64,000 nt of DNA from Stratiolaelaps scimitus (GCA_019614645.1 JABWDB010000106.1:1-64000), one strand, 5' to 3'; counted from the first letter of the stretch, positions 32,300-43,213 are shown. Notes: generated from the letters alone by a model not told the origin. Made by a program: numbers and translations.

Positions 32300-33158
32300 A
32301 CCGAGGATTAGCGCGCAGGGTAATTCCTTCTGCAACGCCTTTCTCCCGCTGTGCAGAGGGGGAATGCCATCGCCTTCCTAGGGACCATGACGGCCTCGGC
32401 CTCGGCCTGACACAATATCCCCAACTGGTTCTTTGCATATTTAAAGTTGTATAACAAGATGAAATATAGAGCCAACCTAGTCCACCTGTTTACCCTATAA
32501 AGTTCACTTTATTGAATCTCATGTAGGATGACGCTTGTGGTAACCATACTCACTGATACGGTGAATAGTGATAATCTACCAATGTAAGAGTGCGTATTTC
32601 GGAAGCTTTTCGCTTGCATAAATTAATATGGTGATCCCCTTTAAAGGGTAAATGCTTTTTAGCACGAGTGTCCCACCCCCAATGGCTAATATGAGCTTGA
32701 GCTAGTTACCAACTACTCGAACAGACTCAGATCTGTCGATATTTAGCAACGCTAGGAAATTATCATATCAATACAGTCACGTGTCCGACTGTTTATAAAT
32801 GTATTATATTATTTAAGGGTATTGGTTCTAGCCTCAGGTCTCTATTGGTGGACTTACGTATTTTCAAATGTATTCATATTTAGCGGTGCTACTGCTGGCG
32901 AAATATCTGGTGTGCCCAGGGGGATTGATTTGGTCTCATTGAAAAATGAAAGATTCACAGGTGTACAAAGTCCGTCTATATGGGTGCACCGAAAGCGTCA
33001 CATAGCTTAAACGATGGTAGATGACCTGACCATGAATTCTCATAGTCCAACAGACTCACAGATGACATTCACGTTGTCAACAAGCATTTGTTTCAAAGAT
33101 TGAAGAGTCTGAACTGTTTCCTGATCGATGTCGAGAGTCTGCTCAATTTGTTGCTGAT
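32300..33158. other. 3' flank of receptor B copy 2, no gene seen
   Basis: From about 32495 (AAAGTTCACTTTATTGAATC) the sequence matches 41470 onward and belongs to the repeated receptor B unit. It includes the open -1 frame extension past the receptor stop down to about 33050, as in copy 1. 32300-32495 shows a GGCCTCGGCCTCGGCCTG short repeat and nothing else. Confidence 0.45.
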
Positions 33159-34301
33159 TCAAATCAACGTACCGTTTCCCAAATCCTGCGCAAGATCGTT
33201 GATCAGTCTGACAATCTTATAGTCGAACTGCAATACGACAGCTATGCACGTTACGCACGTCGAGATAAACGAAATAAACGTTGCTCGTCCCTGCGGGAAA
33301 CACGCGACGCAGAACGAGTCCCACTTTTCGTCAAATCGTAGCACTTGCCATTGAAGCAATTTGCAAATATCCATCGGACTCGTGAACTGCGACCTCTCAT
33401 CGGGCAAATTCGAGTGTTCGAGTGTTTGAAGAGCGCATTTCTCGATCTCAACAAATAAAGCGATTACTTTCGAGCTCTGATAGGCCAACATGTAGACTGA
33501 AATGACGAAACACACATGGATGGCACCATACGCAGCGCAGTCGATCGGCGCTGTGGCTGTGACGGCAAAGCTTATCACAATGATGCTTCCTAAGAATACC
33601 TGCGCATACAAGATGGCGAGGGATGATGCGAACAATTCGTTGAGGGTGGCGATTGTGTCACGGATCAGCCATTTCTCGTTGACGACCGTATCCATATTGG
33701 TGTAAGAGGTACTCAGCGATGCTAGAATCGATTTGCAACGCGCTTCTACCGACGACATTACCTCTAAATAAACCATGGGTATGAATGCCCTCAAGGAAGC
33801 TCGGTTTACGTGGCGGAAACCAGTGATAATTTCGACTATTTCCCCTTCCATGGTCCTAACGACTATTTCTAGCATACCGACTGCTGCGAGGGGCATCGTC
33901 AAAAGTATTAAGACAGAATGTATCCTCCAACTTCGGTGGGAATCCTGGAGAAGCGGGAGAAGTTTGACCCGTTGAAAGGCAGTCGTCTTCAACGTATTGG
34001 CAGCCAGAATAATGAAACTAATGTGTTCGCCTAGTAGCGCCAGCGTAGTAAAACTGAGGTGGAAACCAAAATGGTCGAGCCCATCCATGACGGTGAATAT
34101 AACAGATAGTACAAGAATCACGAAGTTGGCTATTAAAAATGTCAGTGACAAGAAATGACACTTTGATGACTCGGACAAATCAATGCCAGAAAATAGACCG
34201 ATCAGCGTGAGAAGTCGGCATTGCTTCTTCTTGCTTCTGTCACTGATCACCTTTGTGCTTTTTGTGAAAAACCGAGAATTGTGAACCCTTGTTAAAATCA
34301 T
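33159..34301 (-). CDS. Gustatory receptor family B, intact (copy 2)
   Basis: 380 residues, closest to copy 1 at 25478-26620 along the whole length and in both flanks. Differences concentrate in TM2 to TM4 (for example FTVMDGLDHFGFHLSFTTLA and LAAVGMLEIVVRTMEGEIVE). Seven hydrophobic segments; C-terminal signature TCIAVVLQF; shared start MILTRVHNSRFFTKSTK. The sequence over the stop region reads GGGAAACGGTACGTTG: it contains both a candidate splice donor (GTACGT) and, by chance or not, a GGGAAAC heptamer in the phase used for -1 slippage. Because the heptamer is not kept in copies 1, 3 and 4, splicing is the better alternative if the C-terminus is not as annotated. Confidence 0.85.
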   Translation of the reverse strand: MILTRVHNSRFFTKSTKVISDRSKKKQCRLLTLIGLFSGIDLSESSKCHFLSLTFLIANFVILVLSVIFTVMDGLDHFGFHLSFTTLALLGEHISFIILAANTLKTTAFQRVKLLPLLQDSHRSWRIHSVLILLTMPLAAVGMLEIVVRTMEGEIVEIITGFRHVNRASLRAFIPMVYLEVMSSVEARCKSILASLSTSYTNMDTVVNEKWLIRDTIATLNELFASSLAILYAQVFLGSIIVISFAVTATAPIDCAAYGAIHVCFVISVYMLAYQSSKVIALFVEIEKCALQTLEHSNLPDERSQFTSPMDICKLLQWQVLRFDEKWDSFCVACFPQGRATFISFISTCVTCIAVVLQFDYKIVRLINDLAQDLGNGTLI

Positions 34302-35015
34302 ATTGCTAATAATCTATGCAGCCATCTAAGAATCTGCTGAGATCTTAGGATACCGAGCCTTGCTCGACTTGAGAAGATGTGAGTTTTAGCAACTGTGTTA
34401 CAACTGCATGTTCCGCAAAGCTTCTTGAATTCGCAAAACACGCTAAATGGAAGCTCACGACTTTAGTCAATAGCCTCGTTTCATCCTTCAAACGACATAA
34501 GACCTCTTGCTGGTTGTGCGTTCAAATAGAAGGGATAACACTAGTGACCATGCCACTCTATACTAGAGGCAGCCTATTCGAGTCCGCCATTCGGGTAACG
34601 AGCAGCAAATAACGAATAAGATAAGTGAATCTCTGTCGGTCGATTAATAAATGTGGTCACGCGAGTGGAAGTGCCCTGGAGTGGGGAAATATACAACTCG
34701 TTAAAGTAATAACACCGGCGTTACTTCCCCACCCAGGTACGAGTTAGTTCATTAGGTACACGTCTCAGATATTGGTTTTATTTTCATGTCGCTGCGAGAA
34801 ACGAAGAGAGAACTTGTTCGAATTTAATATTTCATGTTTCAGGAGTTGCACAAGGTTGTATTTACTATGTACGAGATACCATGTCCCTGGTGGATATTTT
34901 TCTGGTTTATCATAACCAAGGACAACGGATACCATTTATGGAAGAACGTGAAATTCGTGAGCAAATAAATCCAACAAGATAGATACGCAGGTGAGGCCTT
35001 ACCGGAGGGCAACAT
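34302..35015 (-). promoter_or_regulatory. Shared 5' flank of receptor B copy 2
   Basis: Nearly collinear with 26621-27323. The same landmark strings are present (GAGAAACGAAGAGAGAACTT, CAACAAGATAGATACGCAGG). It carries the uninterrupted version of the mariner target (GGCAACATATTTGACTAGCA near 35006-35025). Confidence 0.4.
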
Positions 35016-35217
35016 ATTTGACTAGCAGGGCTGATAGGATTAGGCATCCTGTTATTTGGCTATAACATCGGTGTGCCGTTGTTCTGTGCCGATATTTTTT
35101 GTCAATCTTTTTAAGAGAGGGGGAAGATTCTTCCTCAGTTATACATTGTTTGACCTCATAGACGGAGGGGTACCCCAATCAACAGAGCAGAGCTGAACAC
35201 ACCTGTTGTCCACTAAA

Positions 35218-35362
35218 AGTGAACTTTCCGGGCTCACTTTCAGCCAGCATTTAACGTCCACGCTACTGCTTTCGGCATTGCTTCATAAGACGGACCCCTT
35301 TGAATACCAATGTGCAATGGCGGATATCGAACCCGTTATCCACTAAGACCACAGCATTGCAC
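35218..35362 (-). repeat. SINE-2 copy within receptor B unit 2
   Basis: TTTCCGGGCTCACTTTCAGC, TTTCGGCATTGCTTCATAAG and, on the minus strand, AACGGGTTCGATATCCGCC (B box) preceded by ATGCTGTGGTCTTAGTGG. Orthologous in position to 28736-28862. Confidence 0.65.
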
Positions 35363-35619
35363 GGTAGGCCTATCTCATTCATCATCAGTCTGACTTGGAA
35401 TGGAATAACTTTGTAGGAGCGATTCGACGTCTGTTGTGCCTGCGACAAGCAATGTCTAAGTTGGATAGAGCAAATGTGCTTCGCACACAGTTCGCATCAA
35501 AACTGATGATACGATATATTTTCGGCGCTCACTCAGGAACACTCAACCGGTAGGATGCGAGCAGGGAAGCGGGCAGCCCCGATGAGAAATGCGGCCGGGA
35601 GTTCGATTGGTTCGGACAA

Positions 35620-36495
35620 TTGTGCGCAGTCAACAATCCCGGCTTTGTTTCAGCGAAACTTACCGCCACCGCCGCGGAGGCAACAGTGATCGAGGATATG
35701 GACGAGGATAGCAGCCAAGTTCTGCAGGCAATCGCTCGCGACAAAGCTCGAGGCCTACCTGCGAAGAGGGATAAGAGTGGGAACCTAGTTAGGGTCCACG
35801 CGGACATCCATGCGATGGTCAGAGAATTAGGGCCCGCAGTGAGGAAAGCTAGCCTGACGGACAGAAAGAGACTTGAGGCCGCGAAGAAGGCCTGCCCGGC
35901 CCCAGGGGCGTCTCCGCTTTCGTCTCCGACCAAGGTGCTAACAGATGCGACCTGCCAAACGGAGCCGGAGACAGAAGACTTTGGGTGCCAAATGGACCAG
36001 GAGTGCGTTGACCAGGGTAGGAAGTTAGCCATGGTGGAAGAGAGCATCCTCGCCTGCCAAACCCGCGAGGACCTGGAGGGCGTTCTAAGCATGGAATGGC
36101 CGCTGGGCTGCTTGAGATACACGCTGGGGATGAGCTCCAGCATCCTTGGGGAAAGTCCCCTGAGGATACTCATCGTCAAGGAAGACAACAGATCCGATGA
36201 GTCGACTTGGAACGCTGTATGCATGCAGTACCGGTTGCTCGCTAGCCAGTCGGCTAAACGAACATGGAAGGTGGTCATGACGTCCATCCAGGAATCTGGG
36301 GACGGAGACGAGCCCTCAAGCAGGGTCCTGTTCGCCTTGCGTCTCCCAAAGGAGACAGGACCCGTGGATGACGAGGAACCCATCCGCGACGCTGTAGCTG
36401 CGGCCGACACGCGATGGGCCAGGAATCTGTGCCCTGCTACATTACGCATGACGCGGGCAACCGCACGCGCAAGCTCCTGGAGTGCAAGCTCCTGA
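35620..36495 (+). pseudogene. LINE ORF1, N-terminal part
   Basis: A 291-codon open frame. It includes ATVIEDMDEDSSQVLQAIAR and RKASLTDRKRLEAAKKACPA (helical, charged) and the middle domain up to RLPKETGPVDDEEPIRDAVA. Gag-like RNA-binding protein of an R1-clade LINE. The natural continuation is in the +1 frame from about 36420 (ESVPCYITHDAGNRTRKLLE), so a one-base indel near 36415-36430 splits the ORF. Confidence 0.7.
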
Positions 36496-37241
36496 AGGTG
36501 AAGCCCGGCGAGTACAACGTAGACGTGAAAAAGGTACAAACCCTGAGTAACGGAGATGTGCTAATCAAGGTGGCTGAGAAGGCACAAGTCGGCGCCAAGT
36601 CCTTCCTGGCCGCTCTGCCGATGGAGGGGAAGGCTGAGGTCTCTGGACTGACCGGCTCTAAAAAACTCGTCGTCAGAAACCTCCCCCTCGGGACAACCAA
36701 GGACGGTATAACGAGGGCGTTGAACGACTGGCCTGGAATGCCGAATAAGTTCGAGTTAGAGGCCCCAGTCAAGGGGGCAACTGGCCGTCTATCGGCGGTG
36801 ATTCGCATCTCCGACCGGAAGGTCGCGGATTACCTGTTGAGCGTGGGATGCTTGCTCGTCGACTGGATCTCGTCGCCGGTTACGGAGTGGATCAATGTGG
36901 CAACATGCACGAGGTGCCAACGAGTTGGACACAGCAGTAGGACCTGCCGGAGCGACATGATCAGGGAGAAAAGGTGCCACCGGTGTGGCACCCTGGGCCA
37001 TATTGCGAGGGGGTGCACGGCGACACCGAGGTGCTATAACTGTGGCATCGGCGAGCATGCGGCTAACTCGGCCGCATGCCCGAGATATCGGGAGAACTTG
37101 ACCGCAAGACTCCGTAGCAGAGGGGCAGCACCCGAGGCGATCCCCTGCGTCGATGGGGTCGCCGAGGCCCCCGCGATCCCCGCGGTCGACGTAGCTGGCA
37201 AGGAGAAGGAGGCCAGCGACGTACTAGGCGCCAAGGCCTAG
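36414..37241 (+). pseudogene. LINE ORF1, C-terminal part with zinc knuckles
   Basis: 275 codons. After an RRM-like middle segment (KLVVRNLPLGTTKDGITRAL), three CCHC-type knuckles follow: CTRCQRVGHSSRTC, CHRCGTLGHIARGC and CYNCGIGEHAANSAAC, the classical nucleic-acid-binding tail of R1-type ORF1. The stop at 37239-37241 lies inside the right arm of a perfect hairpin whose left arm is the preceding codons, so the true C-terminus was probably replaced. Confidence 0.75.
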
Positions 37242-37252
37242 TACGTCGCTGG
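37213..37252. repeat. Perfect hairpin at an internal deletion of the LINE
   Basis: CCAGCGACGTACTAGGC (37213-37229), loop GCCAAG, GCCTAGTACGTCGCTGG (37236-37252). The left arm is ORF1 coding; the right arm is its inverted copy, after which the sequence jumps to the endonuclease C-terminal half. Confidence 0.85.
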
Positions 37253-37293
37253 GGGACGGACCAAAGGGGACGGACCATAAGCGCAAGGCTGTC

Positions 37294-37845
37294 ATGGACT
37301 GTATGGGTACACACGACCTGATCACGGTGAACGTAGGCGGAACACTCACCTTCCAGGGCGACTCTTGGGTAGATCTTACCATCTGCAAAACGAGCGTCGC
37401 GCCACGCATCGTGGGGTGGGCAGTCTTGGAAGGAGAGTACAACTCCTCCGACCACCACTGCATTGAGTTCGGACTCTGCCTGCCGGGAGTGCCGCATACG
37501 GCGCCTCCGAGACCACGGCTCATATACCAGGGGGCGGCAGCAACGAAAGCTGCCATCAGCAAGTTCATTGAGGAACACGGTCAGCCAGTAGACGCGGCAG
37601 CTCTCCAAGAACTGCTAGAGTCGGCGTGTGAAACGGCCCGGGTTCACCGCAGAAGGAAGGACCAGGTGAGGCCTCAGTACTGGTGGAACAAAGAAATCGA
37701 CACCGCCAGGACGGAGTGTCTCGCAGCGCGCCGAGCGGTCAAAAGGCTGAGGGCAAGACGGGCTCCAGCGGAAACGCTGGAAGCCGCGGTGGCGTCCGTC
37801 AGACTCGTCAGGGCCGAGCTAGTCAGAGAGATCGCAAAGAGTTAA
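37294..37845 (+). pseudogene. LINE endonuclease C-terminal half and linker
   Basis: Contains DLITVNVGGTLTFQGDSWVD, DLTICKTSVAPRIVGWAVLE and NSSDHHCIEF (SDH catalytic box), then the linker PQYWWNKEIDTARTECLAAR. Corresponds to 1123-1600 of the first LINE. Upstream catalytic residues (Asn, Glu, GDxN) are deleted. Stop at 37843. Confidence 0.7.
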
Positions 37846-37914
37846 GGCCTCTGTTGGAAGGTGTTCCTGGCGAAGCTGATCGACGAACCATGGGGGACAC
37901 CATTTAAAATGGTC

Positions 37915-38942
37915 CGGATTATCTCGCCATCACGGTGCATTCCAGGACTCCCGAAGAGCTAGAGGCGAGCACGAACCAGACACTTGATGAGATTCAGTTC
38001 TGGATGGAACAACACGGACTCGAGCTAGCGCCATCCAAGAGTAAGGCCGTCTCCCTCATCGGCAGGAAGCGGTGTCCGAACATCAAGATCGTGCTGGCGG
38101 GAGAGGAGATCCAGCTCGCAGATGCGGCCAGGTACCTCGGGGTGTATCTTGACAAGGCCATGAGGGGCGCCGCGCACGTCAGGGTAGAGGCAGCGAAGGC
38201 TTCTAGAGCTGCCGCCGGGCTGTCCCAGATCTTGCCGAACATCCATGGTCCGCAAGAAGTCAAAAGGCGCCTGCTGCTGTCGGTCACTGAATCGATCATG
38301 CTGTTCGGTGCCGCGGTCTGGGTCTCTGCACCGACGTCTCGCGCGTACATCAAGAGGATCCTCAGGAGAACCCAGCGGACGCTGGCTCTCCGGGTCGCGC
38401 AAGCATACAGAACGGTGGGCACTCAAGCGGCTATGGCCCTCGGTGGAACGGCACCGTGGGACCTCAAAGCCGAACGGCGACGGAGGCGATTCGTGGAGGG
38501 GAAGTGCGACTGGAAGCAGACTCTAGCTGCCCTGAAGAGACAAGGTGGGGAAATATCCTACTTCATTACCCAGGTCATCATAGGGCACGGGGACTTCAAA
38601 TCCTACCTCCACAGGATTGGTAAGGCACCGTCGGACATCTGCATGTTGTGCGATGCAGGAGTTGAGGACGATTTTCTCCACACATTGGCAGCATGTGGAG
38701 CCACGAAGCAGGTACGGCAGGAAGTCGTGGACGCCGAACGGACACGAGCCATGCAGGACCGGATCCGAGGGTTCGTTTCCTACATGTGCCTGGCCCGTGA
38801 CAAGTGGGACAGAGGGAACACACAAGCCGAAAGGATCCTCCGGGAGAAGGATAGGCTAGAACGGGCGCGGATAGCTGAGCTGGTCCGAAGGGAAAATGCC
38901 CGGAACCCACCCGCTGCGGCTGGACGGGAGGGTTCGCCATAG
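37915..38942 (+). pseudogene. LINE RT C-terminal half with zinc finger
   Basis: The open frame begins right at the catalytic loop, where YADDLAITV would be expected and DYLAITVHSRTPEEL is found; the palm before it is gone. It then reads GLELAPSKSKAVSLIGRKR, AARYLGVYLDKAM, RRLLLSVTESIMLFGAAVWV, EISYFITQVIIGHGDFKSYL and the C-terminal knuckle CMLCDAGVEDDFLHTLAAC (C-x2-C-x8-H-x4-C). 335 codons from 37935 to the stop at 38942. No RT activity is possible. Confidence 0.8.
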
Positions 38943-39239
38943 AGGAGGAACTGAGGGACAGGACATGGTTGGAATTAACTGCCGGTCCCTGCAAGGCACT
39001 GACTGAAGTAATACTTTGACAGTCCCGGTCAGTGCCCCAAGTCAAAATGGGTTCCGGGTTTAGTCAGGAAGAGTCTGACACTACCAGGCAAATACCTCAT
39101 TGTGAGGCCTGGTGTCAATGCAGGATTTACCTTTAACCTCTTAAAAAAAAGAGTGTTGTTAGCCTAAAGTCACTTGTAGGTCGTCTATCGGACGAGCACT
39201 TGACGTCCCGGTCCCAATATCTCCATAATGCATATGGAT

Positions 39240-40640
39240 GCGCGTATGGACATACGGATTCTATTCTAGAAAATCAGGACGGCCACATATTTTTAATAAC
39301 AAGAATCGACCACAACCATATAAAGAGCAAAGTAATTTATACCAACAATTAACATTTGGAAATTCAAAACCATATCGCTCATTAAATTGCCGATATCCAA
39401 AAAGATACCCCAATAGAAGTGTAGCAGAAATAGCACGTAACCAGCCTTCTACTTTGAATCGTCCATATAAAATTCTTATCATAAAGTCAGTCCCTATTAA
39501 ATTTCGAGTAGATATCGGATCCGATGTGGCCAGCTCTCAGCTGACCTCTCAGCTGACTGACAGCCCTACAGATCTCTGCATTCAACCTCAAAGCAGCCAA
39601 CATGCAAAGTCTAGGAGCTGTCCATTGCAAATTTTACTTGAAAAAACCTTGGGCAATGTTTTGTAATAGACTCAAAAACATTATTACTAGGTTCAGACTG
39701 GATGAAGGAGACAAATAAATCATGGAATAAAATCATAGCTTTTCAAACTATTGACGAGACACACCGACTAATAAATAATTTGCTGCGGTGACAGTCACAT
39801 CGTCACAATCCACAATATTCCAAAACTAGAAGTTGCCTACGACCTGTGCAGTGTCCTATGTATGAAACTACAAAGATTAATTCGAAACGTAAACCATTCA
39901 GACCTTGCCGCGCCTATAGTTATAGTAAAAAACAATCGGTGATAAAACTGCGCAGAGCAGGCTTAAATGATGCACTCCGAGACTTCCCCTCACCCATTAC
40001 CCGTTCCCGATGATATTCTCGAAAGCAAACGGAGGAAAATATTCTGAGAAATCGATCTTGCAGGAGCTTACAAGTCGGAAGCAGATGCACCAAAAAAATC
40101 CAAACACCATAAAGGTCAATGGAAGTATAATAGACTACCATTTGCCCCCGCCCCCCTACCCCAGCCATTTTTCAAGAAATAATGGACAAAATGGCGACTG
40201 GCATCACAGGACTAAGGAGAGCTGCATGCCCAGACGATACAATAGTCACTGGAGCTACTTTAGAACACAATACGCGACTATTTAAGTTTAAGACAAGTGT
40301 ACCTTTTTCAGAGAGACTATTCAATATCTAGGGTTCTTGATTTCAGCAAAAGGGAGAAAACCAGACCCAGAGAAAATTACAGTCGTTCAAAATATGCCAC
40401 CACCACATAACGCTTCTGAACTACCCCCCTTATTAGGAATCTACCTTCCTGATTAATCATTATGCTAACTTCGTTCCCGAAAATAGAGGACCCACCGATA
40501 CACTTTTACGAAAGAACACCAAATTCATCTGGGCAAAATAACACCAGCTGTGTTTAGATAATGTTAAAACAATACTACAATCCAATCTACTTCTAACACA
40601 TTATGACGCGAAATTACCAATATGGAATGCGGTATTGCAT
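39240..40640 (+). mobile_element. Ty3/gypsy pol remnant
   Basis: The protease-like end KFRVDIGSDVA (39500-39530, normally D-S/T-G-S) is followed after about 750 bp by the RT end: YLGFLISAKGRKPDPEKI as reconstructed across a stop (around 40325-40380), VVQNMPPPHNASEL, then LTHYDAKLPI near 40600, the gypsy RT-RNase H transition (LISxxGIxPDPxKxxxI.xxPxPxNxxELRS). Many stops; no LTRs seen. 39530-39570 contains CTCTCAGCTGAC twice in tandem. Confidence 0.55.
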
Positions 40641-40644
40641 TTCG

Positions 40645-40950
40645 ATCTACCCAGTCCAAGGCTTTTTTCACGTCTAGAAATACCACAAATCTTGACTTCT
40701 TTAATGCACTACCTGATCAGATCGTTTGTCAGAGACAGAAGCAGTTTGGACAGGAATAGAGCAAACGCTAAGGGGATATCACCAACTAGAGGATTCATTT
40801 GCTGATGTTGATGTTTCTGATTTGCCTTTTTTATAATATAGATCTAACTATTGGTATCTTTAGTTCCACCAGGTACGAATCTTATACTAAGCATTGATTG
40901 GATATATTTGTTATGAGCTAAGCTAGACGAATGATAATTTTCTTCGAAAT
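40645..40950. other. No gene seen
   Basis: AT-rich, probably more gypsy debris. A weak LSIDWIYLL-like string is visible near 40890-40910; nothing firm. Confidence 0.3.
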
Positions 40951-41195
40951 TCACTAAGGGATTGGCTCTCGGATGGTGTTTATTAGAGTTTGATGTGTGC
41001 AAGGCTCTCTTGGCGGGTCCCCATAAACTCTTGTTACAGCGTCGTAGCGTACAGACTCGAATCCCTTCAAGATGTTAGCAATTTTCTTTAGGTCTGATCG
41101 TTCCATTGTCACATTTTTCAATTTGTATTTTTCTGTATTTATAGGTCGTCCGCACACTCTCCCTTCTCTTTATAATAAGTGTCACAGGTTAGTCA

Positions 41196-41394
41196 AACTT
41201 ACCTCGAAGTAACCTCCAATTGCTCTCATTAGCTGTAATTGTAGAATAACGGCAGAAACACAATGAATCCCTATTGCTGTGTACCCTGCGAAGAGTGAAA
41301 TGTAGTCGCGACTCAAGACAAACGACGTTACATGGAGGATGATCGCGCGAACTAAATTTTGGCATAAAAAGTGCTCCGATGAGTCGGCAATCAA
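41196..41394 (-). other. Possible receptor C-terminal exon with splice donor
   Basis: The minus-strand frame reads SRDYISLFAGYTAIGIHCVS then AVILQLQLMRAIGGYFE, followed at once by GAG|GTAAGT (41206-41198), a consensus 5' splice site. The pattern of small and hydrophobic residues ending in QLQ resembles the TM7/TYxxxxxQF end of gustatory receptors (FISFISTCVTCIAVVLQF in family B). If correct this is the penultimate exon of a third, diverged receptor; upstream exons are not visible and the frame upstream is short. Could be coincidence. Confidence 0.35.
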
Positions 41395-41469
41395 CCGAGC
41401 TCACTTTAAAGGTATCGTCCACGATGCATACACAGAAAGAGTTTTAGTAGAAATAATGCGAAAGGAACA

Positions 41470-42070
41470 ATCAAGTTCACTTTATTGAATCTGATGCAGA
41501 ATGACGCAATTATGGTTACCATACCCATGATGATACGGTGATGGTAGCGCATCAATGTAATATTCGTTCGGCCCCAATAGCCAATATTACCTTCAGGCAG
41601 TCACCAAATACTCAGACAGACTCAGATTTATCGGTACTTAGTATCGCTAGGAAATTAGTGGACGGTGGCTACTAGTAAGGATGGCGAAGTCACCACATAG
41701 CATATAAATAGAGTCACCTGTTCGACTGTTCATAACTGTATTATATAAAGGCGTTGGTATCTGTATTGGTGTACTTCTGTCGGCTCCCAAATGTATTCGT
41801 ATGTGGCGGTGCTACTGCTGGCGAAATATCTGGTGAGTCGACCAGGGATTGAATTGGTCTCATTCGCTATGTTCAAAAATGAGGGACTCACCCGAAAACA
41901 AAGCAACCCTCTGTGGGTGCACCGCAAGTGTCACATAGCTAAACGAAAGTAAATGACCTGACCATGAATTCTCTTAGTCCAACAGACTCAAACAACCACT
42001 TGTTTCAAAGTTTAAAAAGTCTGAACCTTTTCACGATCGACTTCGATAGTCTGCTCGATTTGTTGCTGAT
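41470..42070 (-). other. 3' flank of receptor B copy 3
   Basis: Matches 32495-33158 (AGTTCACTTTATTGAATC, GGTGCTACTGCTGGCGAAAT, ACAGACTCA). The -1 frame extension is broken here by a stop (TTTTAA) and a ~20-bp deletion. No gene. Confidence 0.5.
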
Positions 42071-43213
42071 TCAAATCAACGTACCGTTTCCTAAATTTTT
42101 CGCAAGATCGTTAATCAGTCTGACAATCTTATAGTCGAACTGCAATACGACAGCTATGCACGTTACGCACGTCGAGATAAACGAAATAAACGTTGCTCGT
42201 CCGTGCGGGAAACACGCCACGCAGAGCGAGTCCCACTTTTCGTCAAATCGTAGCACTTTCCATTGAAACAATTTACAAATGTTCATTGGACTCGTGAACT
42301 GCGACCTCTCATCGAGCAAATTCGAGTGTCCCAGTCTTTGAAGAGCACATTTCTCGATCTCCCTAAATAAAGCGACTACTTTCGAGCTCTGATAGGCCAA
42401 CATGTAGACTGAAATTACGAAACACACATGGCTGACACCATACGTAGCGCAGTCGATCGGCGCTGTGGCTGTGACGACAAAGCTTATCACAATGATGCTT
42501 CCTAAGGATACCTGCGCATAAAAGATGGCGAGGGATGATGCGAACAGGTCGTTGAGGGTGGCGATTGTGTCACGGATCAGCCATTTCTCCTTGACGAGCG
42601 AATCCATTTTGGTGTAAGAGATACTCAGCGATGCTTGAATTGACTTGCAACGCGCTTCTACCGATGACATTACCTCTACATAGACCATGAGTATGAATGC
42701 CCTCAAACAAGCTCGGTGCACGTAGCGGAAATTAAAGATCACGTCGATTGGTTCCCATCCCTTGGTGTAACGGACTATGCATAACATACTGAGTCCTGCG
42801 AGGGGCATCGTCAAAAGTATTAAGACGGAATGTTTCCTCCAACTTTGATGCGAATCCTCGAGAAGCTGGAGAACTCTGATCCGTTGAAAGATAATCGTCT
42901 TCATCGTCTGGGAACCCAAAATGACGAAGCTAATATTTTCAGCTAGCAGCGCCAGCGAAGTGAAACTGAGATGGGAGCTCGAAAGGGTCAGCGCATATAT
43001 GACCGCGAGTAAAACCGATAATCCAAGGGCCACAAAGTTGAGTATTAGGAACGCCCGCGACAGGAGATGATACTTTGACGACGGAGACAAATCAAGGCCC
43101 AAAAAAAGGCTCATCAGCATGAGAAGTCGAGTGTGCTTCTTCTCTCTTCTGCCACTGATCAGCTTTATGTTTTTTGTAAAAAACGGAGAATCACGAGCCT
43201 TTGTTGAAATCAT
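42071..43213 (-). CDS. Gustatory receptor family B, intact (copy 3)
   Basis: 380 residues; start MISTKARDSPFFTKNIKLIS (copies 3 and 4 share MISTK, copies 1 and 2 MILTR, giving two pairs). Seven hydrophobic segments in family positions; signature TCIAVVLQF. Copy-specific loop: VRYTKGWEPIDVIFNFRYVH. The shared intracellular blocks SSVEARCKSIQASLSISYTK and KVLRFDEKWDSLCVACFPHG are intact. Stop follows AACGGTACGTTG, again a candidate donor. No in-frame lesion. Probably functional as a chemosensory receptor. Confidence 0.85.
   Translation of the reverse strand: MISTKARDSPFFTKNIKLISGRREKKHTRLLMLMSLFLGLDLSPSSKYHLLSRAFLILNFVALGLSVLLAVIYALTLSSSHLSFTSLALLAENISFVILGSQTMKTIIFQRIRVLQLLEDSHQSWRKHSVLILLTMPLAGLSMLCIVRYTKGWEPIDVIFNFRYVHRACLRAFILMVYVEVMSSVEARCKSIQASLSISYTKMDSLVKEKWLIRDTIATLNDLFASSLAIFYAQVSLGSIIVISFVVTATAPIDCATYGVSHVCFVISVYMLAYQSSKVVALFREIEKCALQRLGHSNLLDERSQFTSPMNICKLFQWKVLRFDEKWDSLCVACFPHGRATFISFISTCVTCIAVVLQFDYKIVRLINDLAKNLGNGTLI

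Larger units (their letters stand above)
35529..39160 (+). mobile_element. R1-like LINE, nearly end-to-end but internally deleted
   Basis: The best-preserved LINE of its family here: ORF1 (35620-37241 with one frameshift), endonuclease end (37294-37845), RT from the YADD position to the C-terminus (37915-38942), 3' UTR ending near 39155 in an A-run after CCTTTAACCTCTTAAAAAAA. Two deletions removed the front of the endonuclease and the RT core. A 17-bp perfect hairpin sits at the first deletion (37213-37252). In the UTR, CCAGGC and GCCTGG (39086-39115) enclose CCTCA/TGAGG, a stem-loop of the sort used for 3' recognition by the element's RT. Confidence 0.8.

Noticed and set aside
33165..33180. 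Programmed -1 frameshift at GGGAAAC in receptor B copy 2
   Set aside because: The heptamer is not kept in copies 1, 3 and 4 and no downstream pseudoknot was evident; a splice donor or plain stop is simpler.
35529..36539. A 336-codon minus-strand open frame
   Set aside because: Antisense shadow of LINE ORF1, which has knuckles and family similarity on the plus strand.
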